Assembly (NCBI RefSeq): GCF_003589595.1
Contig: NW_020654080.1
Span: forward strand, 11,187,698-11,251,697
Length of the DNA: 64,000 nucleotides
Origin: Hyposmocoma kahamanoa
Lineage: Eukaryota; Arthropoda; Insecta; Lepidoptera; Cosmopterigidae
Reading direction: 5' to 3'
Part shown: piece by piece, positions 1-11,500 of the stretch
How the letters are laid out: each line of letters starts with the position of its first letter
How positions within the stretch are numbered: the stretch's first letter is position 1
Program-made: the position numbers and the translations under genes
Notes under the pieces: model-generated
What the model was told of the DNA's origin: nothing
Databases searched by the model: none
The model's input: the letters and a program-made list of their open reading frames with translations, nothing else

Positions 1-848
1 TAGTACATCGCTTTTAAATTTATAATAGGTGAATTACGGTAAAGATGGCTAACAATACTTTTCGGGTTAAATTGAATGGGTAAAGGCGAATACGTCAGTT
101 CAAGATTGTTCGTAACTTTTCAAAATTCGATTATTTCAGTATTTTTATTTGTGCAAGTTTTCGGTAATGTTCATATTTTGAGTTAGTTAATTGCTTTCAC
201 TTTTCGGAGTTTTTATTATTACTCTAAAAAACGACGTAACGTTTACTTTTTGTATTTATTTAGCCCTTTAGCTTTACAATTTTTCTGACAAAATGTTTAA
301 ACATTAAAACTGGCTGCTGAAAACGTTTTGTAATAAAAATTCAGGCAATTGAAATTATTTGGATCGCTTCTGCATAACTACGTCAAATTTTAATTTGCTT
401 TAAATTGACAGAAGTCCGAATATAATGTATATTTTCGTACCTTTAATAAATATTCTTCGACAAACTGTGTTATTATTTTGTAGTTGTGAAAGTTGAAAAC
501 ATCAACTGAAAATCCATCGTTCATACGCACCCCACACCTTACCACAATAAAATTATAAATAAAACGACGAAATTGGTAGAGTTACGATGTTTCGCTTATT
601 TATTGGTTTCAGTGGATATTACAAAACGTTCTTTCCACGTTCATTTATAATTTCTTAGTAATATTTTACATTTTTCTAAAAGAAAAGAGTTAAATCAAAA
701 CCTACACATTGTTTTTATTCCTAGGACTTCTGTTACATCTCTGGAACTTTTTGAAGAATTATTAATGTTCTACTCCTAAAACATTCCCTTTTACAAATCA
801 CTAAATTATTGCTAAGCTTTCCGGTCATTACTCTATTCTAGTATAAGT
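1..848. other. Non-coding AT-rich DNA
   Basis: No open frame with recognisable protein similarity and no splice-bounded exon is visible on either strand. The base composition is that of AT-rich insect spacer or deep intron. No repeat was recognised. Confidence 0.5.
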
Positions 849-1172
849 GTCGAAACACAAAACTGTGAATTCGCAACGCAGAAAACTGCGACGCGAATTG
901 CTGCGATGCGATTTCGTGCCACAAGGCATCTCACTGCCACGATTCCGGTAACCATTCCATCGATCATCGCCAACCACACTGAACATATTTTTAAACTAAG
1001 TAGCGACATGGATCGTAAAAAGAGTTGCACTGCTGTTATTGATAAGAAAGTATAGGAAATAAACAAAGAAGATTAACATTGCAGGAATGCGCGATGCGGA
1101 GCAATTCGCAAATTCTTGCGATGCGTTGTGCGAGCTCGTAGATTTCGTCGCATCGCAGTTTTGTGTTTCGAC
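849..1172. mobile_element. MITE, probably PIF/Harbinger-like
   Basis: The left end begins GTCGAAACACAAAACTG and the right end finishes with its inverse complement, giving a non-autonomous element of about 324 bp. The flanks read TAA on the left and TTA on the right, reminiscent of the 3-bp TWA targets of PIF/Harbinger but not identical. Inside, on the plus strand near 1009, a very short frame starts MDRKKSC, which could be a transposase remnant. The superfamily is an inference from the target and ends; the inverted repeat itself is seen directly. Confidence 0.6.
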
Positions 1173-1324
1173 CCTTAGTTCATTACGAAACTAGAAACTC
1201 TAAGACGCCGAAGTCAAGAGTATATTGATGACAAAAATTTGTTTTCCTATCCTAATCAAGCTTTATAAATACTCTAGGCATCGTCGAGAGCCATAACTGA
1301 TTTACATTGACAGTGACTAGCAAC

Positions 1325-1440
1325 CAGTAGGGCTAGCACGACAGGACGCGACTTGCCCGAGATACTTTATGCGAGAATAGCAACATCTCGTGCTTTATGT
1401 CGCTTTCGCGCAAGTCGCGTCAGTCGTGCTAGCCCTACTG
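1325..1440. mobile_element. Palindromic fold-back MITE
   Basis: Arms of about 32 bp (CAGTAGGGCTAGCACGAC at the left, its complement at the right, then ACGCGACTTG against CAAGTCGCGT) flank a short centre. The whole unit is 116 bp and would fold into one long hairpin. It has no coding capacity. The family was not identified. Confidence 0.6.
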
Positions 1441-3250
1441 TATGCCCAAGGCTAGTACTGGACCATATTGTTTTCATTAGTAGTTATACATTCTGAAAAT
1501 AAATATAATGGCAACAAATGGACGCTCTAAACAGTATCGTTTCGTTAGAATAGTTACAGTCGTGCTTCCGGCCTACGCATGCTGTAAGCGCACCCACGGA
1601 TCACATGATATTCTATATAACAATCGAATAAAAAGTGTTAAGAAATGACACTATGTAACTTTGTACCCACATCGCTCACCATCCGTGTCATAGCCGTAAG
1701 CGCGACTCATAGTCCAATATAATTTGACATATCAAACTGTTTTTAATTATCTATTTTTTACTAGATAATCAAATTAGACTTAGCAATATGCCTGAACGGA
1801 GTCCAGACGTTTATATGGCCTAATTGATGCACATCCTATTATAGTAGGAATTGTTTCAAATGAACTTGAATTTCACTTATTTGAAGGAACAACATGAGCT
1901 ATCTTTTATCTATCTTTTAAATATTATATCTATCTTTTAAATAGTAACATTGTATTCTTTGTTAAGCCGAACCACTTATCTTCAGTTTAGAATTAAAAAG
2001 AAGAAAACAAAAATTTCGTTCAAATAGCGCTTTTACTGCCAACGCCAAAAGGATTAAATTTGCAATGATTGTTCATTTAAATTACGACGTTTTGAATTAA
2101 AAGTAATAGCTGGGTTGCTGTTAGGGTATTATCACTCGCAACGCATTGATACTTGTTATTTACAATATTTTAATTTTGCTACGGGCCATATTACGATGCA
2201 ATAGTTATTGGACTCATAATGCCAAAAGATAATAGATTTTTTATTAACCTATTATTCTCTGGATAAAAATTAGAACAATAAAAAATCTCTACTTAACTAC
2301 TTGGAAACATAAAACTAAACTCCCAAAGAAAAAATATCAAGTATCAAGATGTTGCACGCCGGTTTGCGCGTGGCATAACAAAGAATATAATGCTATTGTT
2401 TAAAAGATAAGCGCTCAAGTGGGTTCGGACATTTCAAATAATTCTTACTATACAAACAACCACCAGTACTATTGTCTAAACTCCAAGCTAATGAATCACT
2501 CGAATAAAACGTAACTTCAAATATTAACCTTATATTTAAGTAATTTTCAGTTTAGTTTTCTGTACCTAATTTCAGTGGCAATTTCTATTATTTAAATATT
2601 ATCATGAAGTACTATTTAATATAGGAGTGTACAGTATTAACCTGAAATATGATTTCATATTTCACGACAATTTATTAGAACACTAAAATAATCAAAATTG
2701 CCGCCAAAATTAGGTAAATAAAAACTAACATGAAAATTACCCCTAAACTGTTAGGTTAGGTTAGTATAACGTCAGATAATTCATTCGAAGTTCAACCGTT
2801 AAACGCAAACAGCTGCGATGCTTGGACTTTAGAAAACAGTAGTAATTGACTTTGCATATAGGTATGTACCAAAGAACTAAGTATTAAATGTTGTTCAATA
2901 TTAGTCAAAAATCCTAAGAACCACGTAGTGTTATTCTGGTAATGCATAATACATGGGCGTAATAGAATAACATTCTAGTACCCAAGAACCTCGCACTCTC
3001 TAAATGCATTTACAAAACTTAAGGGTATTTTTAATTTTGCACACCCACTGGCGTGGAAATACATACACATAAATAAACAATTACATATGGTTCTACTTTA
3101 TTTATGAACAACATTCTAATTGGTGATAAGGATGATAACATGAAGCAAATGACTTAAAAGTTGAAAAGCAAGTCCACCTTCACACTTTGCCTAGTTTAAA
3201 ACTGGTGAAATAAAAAAAAGTTAGGTATTGGTTTTTAGGAGTGCGATCAT
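1441..3250. other. Non-coding spacer
   Basis: AT-rich sequence without a supportable exon. Two copies of a 13-bp word (TATCTATCTTTTA) lie near 1908 and 1927. Nothing else was recognised. Confidence 0.45.
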
Positions 3251-3379
3251 CACTTAGAATAATTGTTCGCTTAATAAGAAATATCTCATAGGATGTTTCA
3301 AAAGGATGTCATTCAGCTTTAAAGTTCTTTCTATCTTGTTGGTCAACGTAAACAAATCAATTATAATTATCTCACTGTA

Positions 3380-3600
3380 AATGAAACAATTTTTTCTGAT
3401 CTTAAACCGCGTATATTTATTTATTAGAAACAAACCAACGCTTAGTTCTATGACCATGGCACCTTTAAAGAGCCCGAAACGTTGGTTCATCATCATCAAC
3501 CCATTTATACGCGCCACTGCTGGCACAGGTCCCCTCTCGGAAAATGTGTGAGGTCCTTGCATTGATCCAACGTGACGCACTATGGCCTGAACCCTCAAAA
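3380..3600. repeat. Degraded interspersed repeats (CCGAAACGTTGG unit and LINE/SINE 3' tail)
   Basis: Two pieces are joined here. The first (about 3400-3485) carries CGCGTATATTT and AGCCCGAAACGTTGG. Its inverse relative lies at about 30740-30830, so it is a dispersed family. The second (about 3488-3580) contains TCATCATCATCAACCC followed by GCCACTGCTGGCACAGG, the antisense of the 'CAGCAGTGG...GATGATGATGA' tail common at the 3' ends of lepidopteran RTE LINEs and their SINEs. Family assignment rests on remembered motif similarity. Confidence 0.5.
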
Positions 3601-3979
3601 TGTTGGTTAGTTTGAAAAAATAAATACACGCAATTTTAGATCCATAAAATAATTTTCATTTCCAGTGCTGGCATTATACATGGGTATTTGTGTTTGTGTA
3701 TTTGGAAAACAATCACTATATGTGGATAGTGTGTGTGTATTTGCTCCGTTTGTCTATTCGACAAATACAGCAAGCAAGTAAACCTTGTTAGTCGACTAAG
3801 CGGCGTGCAAATAAAGAAAACTCATGGCTTGCAGAAACAGCATTTTCCGCTCAGATTTAGTGATAACGTGTCTAGGTCGAAATTACCATAAACGCCTTTT
3901 TTATATTAAACAACATCACATACATTCGATCCCAAAGTAAGTAACCTGTGTCATGGAAATCGGAAACAACGGGTTACGG

Positions 3980-4860
3980 TTCGTAAGATATAATAATAAA
4001 TGACATAATTTTGGTCGATATAACTCTCAACGGATATAATTAATTTATGATATACAGACATTTGACATATTCTTGCATGACATAAAGGTCATTGGGTATA
4101 ATAGACGATTGATATAACAACTTTCCGATGGCATAATGTACAATTTATACAAACATTTCAGATATAACATTCACCGAGTATAATGTATTATAATCACAGT
4201 GTTTTTAGGTTGAATGACGAGCACAGCGAGGAGTACTAGGCTAGAAAATACATAAATCATCTTATAGAACTGATACTTCCCCTCGCTTAGCTTAGAACTA
4301 GAAGCGAGCGTGTCGCGGCAGCGGCTGGCGAAGCGCCACTACTAAATTTCAATGACAAATCCTATGTTTGGTATGAAAACGTAATTTTTTTTCGTTCTTA
4401 ACTACTACTTATTGTAATAGTTTATGTCAACGTAAACTAGTAAAAAACATACCCACACACAAGCAATAATAAATAAAGAATCGTCATGTTTCTCTTACAC
4501 GTATATTTGCTCATTTATTCACATAGGCGCTTCAACTATTTGTAAAACGAAATAATGTATTTCTAATACATTATACTGGTAATACTTATACCATTAGTTC
4601 ATTACGTCAAGTAAGTCAAATAATCATTTATTACATAGATTAAATTTTTACACTTGAACAAGTCATTGTTTAAGCCACTGTTATGTATGTTACCTAATAA
4701 TATCTAATGTTTATTATACTGAAGGTTTATTATACACATTGAAATTATGCCTTTTGTTGTTATACCTCTTATTGATTATATTCAATGAGTGATTATATCC
4801 TTATAAATTATATGTGAAGATAGATTATTTATTGTTATATCTTTCATTACACACCCGAAA
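3980..4860. repeat. Array of short TATAAC / GTTATA motifs in opposed orientations
   Basis: The left part (about 3985-4200) repeats a loose GATATAAC / GTATAATG word every 15-35 bp. The right part (about 4560-4850) repeats the inverse form (TTATACT, TTATACC, TTATATCC) at similar spacing. The middle holds a more GC-rich stretch with AGCACAGCGAGGAGTAC near 4220 and GCGGCAGCGGCTGGCGAAGC near 4318. This resembles a DNA element with subterminal repeats arranged as inverted arms, but exact ends and a target duplication were not found. Confidence 0.4.
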
Positions 4861-7140
4861 CAACGACGGTACCACAAACACTCACACCCGAGACAATATA
4901 GAAAAGCCAATTTTACTACATTTTACAACCCGGGCTCTCATAAATGGCGACACCATGAAAACCGGTGTGCAAGCCACTTGACCACGGAGAACGTGAAAAT
5001 GCCAAATCAAAATTAAACCAAAATTGCCAATGATTTGTCCTTGGCAAAACGTGTAGATCAATTTCATAATATCTTTTTGAAACATCGTATCTTATTGAAA
5101 TATCTTACGTAAATAATATACAAATACATTAACATAATAAGACAATACGAATTAACCATTAAATTTATTCAATTACACACATCAGTCGATCTTCGAAATG
5201 GCATTTGTGCCATTCGACACATTCAAAGCTTGTATTGTATTACATAGTGTAAAAAGGGTCAATTACAATTGAAAGGTAAGAAGGAACAAATTGAAATGGA
5301 TTAAAAAAGTTTCCATTATTTTATTAAAGTTGCAATTAACCCGATATTACTTGCAAATATGTAAAGTACAAACTAGATCTAAATGTTTCGTCTCGTAAAC
5401 AATTTAACTGTTCAGTAAAGTCTGAGAAAGGCAACTAGTCCGTTTAAAGTCTAAGCAAGAGCATATTCATACTCGATTCGCTATCAACTAGGAAAAAATA
5501 TTGCTTCTCAAACTGAACCAAGTTAAAGGTTTCAGTCTGTCCACCAGCTAATAATCCGGTAACCATAATTCAAGTTGCGAGCCAGAACTGCGTCTGAATT
5601 CAGAAATCATATTAAAAAACGCCCACCATCACAATTTTCGTTACAAAACTAGAACCACGATGCGTATTTCTTAAATCAATTTATTCATTGTTACTCCTTT
5701 CCACTGAAGGACACACCGCAGACTTTTTAAAACATGATCACCAAATAAAAATAAGGACGCGAATTGGTTCTATCTGGTTATTGTACAAAAAATAAAACCC
5801 CTATATTGTTACAAAATATTTACAACAAGTCCTCGGTCTGTTATCTATTTACAATCGCTTAAAAAACTAATTCTGTGTAAACACAACATGCTTCTGTCGG
5901 AAATAATTAAAAAAGAAATGCTAAAATTACACCTTCGTAGATAGAAAACTAGTACTTAGGGTAAAATAGTCGCCGACTAACAAATTAAGTTAACAAGATA
6001 TAATGCGCCAGCACGTGAACGTCTTTAAAGACGCACCTTAATGCAACCTAAAGATTTAAATTAGTGCAACTTACATGGATGAAAGCTCGATGGTCGCGAT
6101 GTCTGTCCTAACCTGTCCACGACACTCGACTGGTTATCGTGTCGCCAAACGGGCACCGCGAGCAGCACGCAACGTTCAACGTGTTAATAGAGTCGATAAA
6201 CTGACTTAGATTGCAATTCAAAATGCATTAATGTGGTGCAACATATAGACTCCTACGTAATTTATCGCAGCCATAAAAACAGGCGCATATTTTCGTAAAT
6301 CACCATTCTTTGTCGATTTATTATACTCAGCAATAAAAATATAAAGTATGAAAATAATTAGTATGTTATAATTATTAAGAGTCGATACTACCTCAGCTCG
6401 AATTCAAATTTTTTTTTTGTAGTTTTTCTATAGCGAAAATTTTTTGGAATGGTGTTTTCACACCATTAGTAATCAGTGTATATCCTCAATTTTACTACAG
6501 TCTGTTCCAATCCATTTTGAACAAAAAGTAAACAAACCTGTTTGGTTAAAATTCTAAAGCAATCACTCAATAGATCGAATAAGTAACACTTTCACTTTCG
6601 AAGATTTCCACTTGATATATCATCACTTTTTCCAACAATATTAATTTGAATAGCATCGTTAAATCGTATTTGAAAAATGGTAGTCCAAAAGTGAGGTTAT
6701 TATTCATCTATACTTCTATGGCTTGCCTATGGTTGCATAGTGCTGTTAGAAAAAAAACATTCGGTTCAATCAATTAAACTTTAATAATCGATTATTAAAT
6801 CGAACATTTGAATCGCAATCGAACGAGTATCTAAGTGTAAGGATTTGGAGGATTTAAATTGAAATTTTAAATATGCTTATATAGGTTATATAAGGAAAAC
6901 CGTTATTACGACCCTATTGAACAAATCGATTCATTCAATTAATTAATCGATTTGTAGTTGGCATTACAATTGGCCATCACTAAACAGTCTAGTCTAATCT
7001 AGTCAGGTCGGGTCGGTGACTTATTTGTTTACTTTTTGTTCAATATGGATTTAAACGAAGTTTTTTTTTTTAAACTGATTTATTCAACACTTTCACTGTT
7101 ACGCCGATTAAACCAAAGCAATTTGTATGAGGTTGTACAG
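4861..7140. other. Non-coding spacer
   Basis: No conserved exon, RNA gene or clear repeat boundary is visible. The stretch near 6090-6210 is locally GC-richer but contains no open frame of note. Confidence 0.45.
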
Positions 7141-7146
7141 ACTCTT

Positions 7147-7281
7147 AATAAAAGATCGAGCACAAAGGAAAATTCCTTCGATCTGACAGGACTCGAACCT
7201 GCGTCTGCGCCATACCACAGCGGTCGCCCCGGTCGCCGACCAAATTAATTTTTCTTTGTGCTTGATCTTTGTATTAATAAT
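7147..7281. repeat. Fold-back repeat with tRNA-like B box core
   Basis: Arms of about 28 bp (GATCGAGCACAAAGGAAAATT at 7154-7174, imperfect complement at 7247-7281) flank a GC-rich centre. On the minus strand the centre contains GGTTCGAGTCC, a good RNA polymerase III B box. No cloverleaf can be drawn around it, so it is not called a tRNA. It may be a SINE fragment inside a fold-back element. Confidence 0.45.
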
Positions 7282-8505
7282 TTTAACAAAATAGTGTAGT
7301 AATTTCACAAAAAAACGAATATCATGGTAATAAACATCATAATATTCATTACAATAATTAGTATGTATCAAATTTAATTGCAATAACGCAAGAATTTAAT
7401 CCTTTCAATACATTAAAACGGCCCCCTGTAAAGTTACGACTATTTACACAGCTACGTAGGAGAGATCGATATGCCTTTGCCGCTCCTCTAAACAGCCAAG
7501 ATCACAAACAATCGTTGCCAGTTTTCGAGCGATCTATGTAAAAACATTCTAGATGGAAATTAAAATAACTATTAGGGTAACACAAATGCTGTTGGTTTTT
7601 GCACATAGTAAAAACAAAATAACATTTTAAAATACTAAATTTCTTGCAGTCAATTTTTTTTCTTTCGAAAAATTTAAAAACAAAAAATAACAAATTGAGC
7701 TACACTATGACGTCAAACAAAAGGTGAAACAGTCGAAAATGTTCTATCTAGTAAGTCACTTTTTTTTTTATTACAACCACTTATAAACTGTAGTTGGATA
7801 GGTATAGGTCTAGGTAGGTATATAATCTTAAAATTGCTTTTGCGATCACAAAGGCTGATTAGCAGTTCCATATTCTCTTTAACTAAACCTACAACATTGT
7901 AATCTGCCTACAAACTATTTTGGACTGGCGGCAGCGGAAGTATGGTGAGTAAAGTATCTCGTGACTATCAATATTTCATATTTCCTAATAATAAAGGCTT
8001 AAGTTTAAAGGGAATTAAGTCCGTATATTATCTATTTACACTGTTATAACGGACACAGATCGGCCGTCGTCAATGGTGTCTCGGGTAATGATGTCCATTG
8101 TTGTATCTAGAAACAAACAATTACACACCTATACTCAAAACACATACTTGTTGGAAATAGCTTCTAAAGCTTCTAACTATAAATAATCTAGCTTGGCGCG
8201 TTCTATGTATCTTTGTTAATTTTATCTAACAACAGCCACATGCTTGAATGAACAAACTCACAAATAAGCAACTACCCATTTATTGTAGAATAATTTACTT
8301 AATTTTTGTCATTCGTCGCCTCAATTGTACTTGTATTTTGTTTTTGTTTTTCTTATGTTAAGGGAATGTAAATTCTTAGTGAGAAATAAACCTAAATAGA
8401 TCTGATTACTACTGAACTCCGTATACAGAGTACTAAATATTTTCCATATCTATTAACATAGTATCGAAATTACATTAAGACAGGGTTAACTTTAGGGGAT
8501 ACTTA

Positions 8506-8531
8506 AGTTAAGGGTGTTAACACCCTTAACT
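8506..8531. repeat. 26-bp perfect palindrome beyond the scny stop codon
   Basis: The half-site is AGTTAAGGGTGTT followed directly by its complement. It lies 40 bp past the scny stop, so probably within its 3' UTR. Copies of GTATCGAAATTAC flank it at 8461 and 8535 as direct repeats about 74 bp apart, which suggests a small insertion or a local duplication. Confidence 0.6.
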
Positions 8532-8570
8532 AAGGTATCGAAATTACGAGACTTTGATTAAATAAAAAAA

Positions 8571-11500
8571 TTACCTATTAAATCGCTTGTACTTGTTGTG
8601 ATGCTTGTTGAAGTGGTGCGGCGGACGGCGATCACCGCGGTACTTGAAACCTCCATTCCAGTGCGGCTTGTTCTGTTTCTCCTACAGCCACAAGAAACAA
8701 TATTAGAAGAAAATAGAAAATATAATTTCATCTAAAGACAGCTAAGAAGGTGATTCCATATGAAACACTGTTTCGGTTTTGCTGTTTCTTTGGTGTAAAT
8801 TAACCGTGGTACACCGTTCCATTATCGTCAACCGATTTATACGTCCCACTGCTGGGCACATATCTCCTTTCAAGTTTAGGCCATAGTCCGCCACGCTGGC
8901 CCAATGCGGGTTGAGGACTTTACACTTTTCCGAGGGTTGTGAGCCTTATTCAACATGCAGGTATCCTCACGTTGTTTTCCTTCCCTGAAAAGCTCATAGT
9001 AAATTTCAAATTACATTTCGCACATAAATTCCGAAAAACTCATTCGAACCCGCGGCCTCTGCTTGAGTGGCGGTAGTCCTACCATTAGGCTACCATGGGT
9101 CCATTCCATTTCGTCAGTGTAATTCCATAATCTTATAAATTAATACTATGTTATGAGAAAGACTAGGGGATTAACAATAGTCTGCTTTTAAATAAAAATT
9201 ACCTGAAAGGGGTTATAGTGGTTCCTGTTATTATTGAACCGGTTGTTGTAGTGGTGGAATCGCTTCACTTTCTTGGTGCGTCCACGGTCCATGTCGTCGA
9301 TGCCATCCGAAGCACGCTTGCGCTCATCGCGTCTCTCCTCGAACACCTGTGACAAATATAGACATGTCACTAAGGTCTTTGTAGTAGATATACAGTGTTT
9401 TTTTAAATGGGACAGTATGCCGAAATCCATAGACGATACAAGGAAACTGTCTAAGAAACCATTAAGTATTTTTTGTGAAAAAAATTTTTTGGTCAAGCGT
9501 GAGTTGTCCAAAAAAATTAGTTAAACTGATGAAAATGTTTAGTGCTGTGATAATTGTTAGTGCTGATCGACTCAGTTTTATGTAAGGATCATTCCATTGT
9601 ACGGGACGAAAAAAAATTGGAACAGCAGAAGTTAGTCAAATTTCATAAAATGTTTTCATACAAAATGAATAAAATTTTTGAAACACTTCTGCTGTCCCAA
9701 TTTTTTTTATCCGATACAATGAAGAGATGCTTATAAAAAACTGAGTTTAGCATTAAAAAAACAAGTGACAGATTGATTAGAGTGATTTTAAAGTTTCTAG
9801 CTAATATTTCATTAATTGTTAAAAATGTTATATTGCGGAATGGTAACCTACCTGTCGTGACATAGCACTTTGTGTGCCGTTCCATGAAGACACGGATGCG
9901 CCGTAGCCTCGATGCGACATGCTCTGCAGATGGCGCGCCGTTTCGATGGCGCCGGCTGAGGGCGTGGCGGGTGCGGAGTGGAAGGCCGGCGCTGCCGTTG
10001 CTGCCGCCACTGCCGCCGCTGCCGCCGCCGCGCTCTCGCTGCGATCACTCAGAGGTGACATGCTGCTCACACTCGTGTTCGGACTCTGCTCATCGCCGCG
10101 ACGCTCTTCTTTCTCCTTTACCCTAAATCAATATTAAATTCGTATTGAAACCTTAAAAGCAAAAACTAAGAACAAATTGTTACAGGGGCACATATACGGA
10201 GGCAATAATTTCTCGAGGACAACCTTCGGATAATCCAAAATAAACGATCAAACAAAACAGAATAACTTGTACATCCGTTCCAACTTACAGTCATTCCGAC
10301 TTTAAAATATTATTAAAAAAAACAGCGTTTTCTTGAAAATTCGACGAAACGTTCCCGTTATACATTTATATATCACTTTTTTATTTGAGACCGCAAAATA
10401 GTTGTTGGTTACATCACATGAGGTAACCCTAAATATTTTTATGTCAAGGTAATGCAGCAATACAAATGAACATTATTGTAATATACGATACTTACTTCTT
10501 AATAGTATCTCCATTAAGACTAGGGCTCAAAAGGGGTACATTGTTCTCATTGGAGACCGTCCACGCGTGATGCATTCCTTTCGTAGTAACAACCAAGCCC
10601 TGCGGCGACTCACATCTGCTTGGTTTCGGTTTACGCCCCTCTTCTTTTGGAGTCTCTTTTCTTCTATCGTCACTAAGTCTCTCATTTCTTTCGTCCCCAC
10701 TCGACTCTGAGTCGTAAGGGACTAACTTCGAACCCGAATTCCCATTATGTTGGGAATGATTTGAGGAATCGCTTCTGTTCATTTGCTCTTCCAACTTTTC
10801 TAAAGGCGATTTTTGTTTAACCAATTTACTTGTTGAAGCGGCCTTGTCCAGGCTCCTTCCATTAGTTATCGCAATAGTTCTCATATCGCAATCACTCTTT
10901 GGAGGTTTAGGTTTAGCATTATCATCAGTGTACTTCCTCTTTATGAGGAAACTTAATTTGTTTTCCTCATCAGGTTTCTTATCTTTGCCATTAGTAATTG
11001 AAGTAACTTTTTCTACATCACCATTCTGAAATAAAACCCATGGGTCTGGGTTAGAGTCTGACTTGCTCAATGTGCTGTTCAATATTATAGGTTTGACTTC
11101 AGGTTTCGTGGCTTCTGTTGATGTACTGTTAAGGGTAGGTTTCCTATCTTCGTTTCGGTAAAATGTGAGTTTTAGTGGACTCTTTTCTCTATTGAGAATG
11201 TTATCAGGAAGTTGCGGGCCGTAGACTGCACTGGATGTCGATGCGGTGGGGACGGAAGTCTCTTCTGCAGTGTTATCTTTTTCGAAGAACATAATATAGG
11301 CGTTTGTTCCGAGTACAGCAGAAAGAGGTAGTGGACGCACGCAGCTATCGTCAAACTGGTAATAGTTTCCATTGGGAGCTTGGCCTATTGCTGTGTAGTG
11401 ACCGCAGTTTTGCGAAGGACCCAGGTGCGTAACTAGACTTACTAGTTTGTATGACTGCAAAAGAAAATTTTATTACGTTAGGATATTTTACTTCGTTAAA

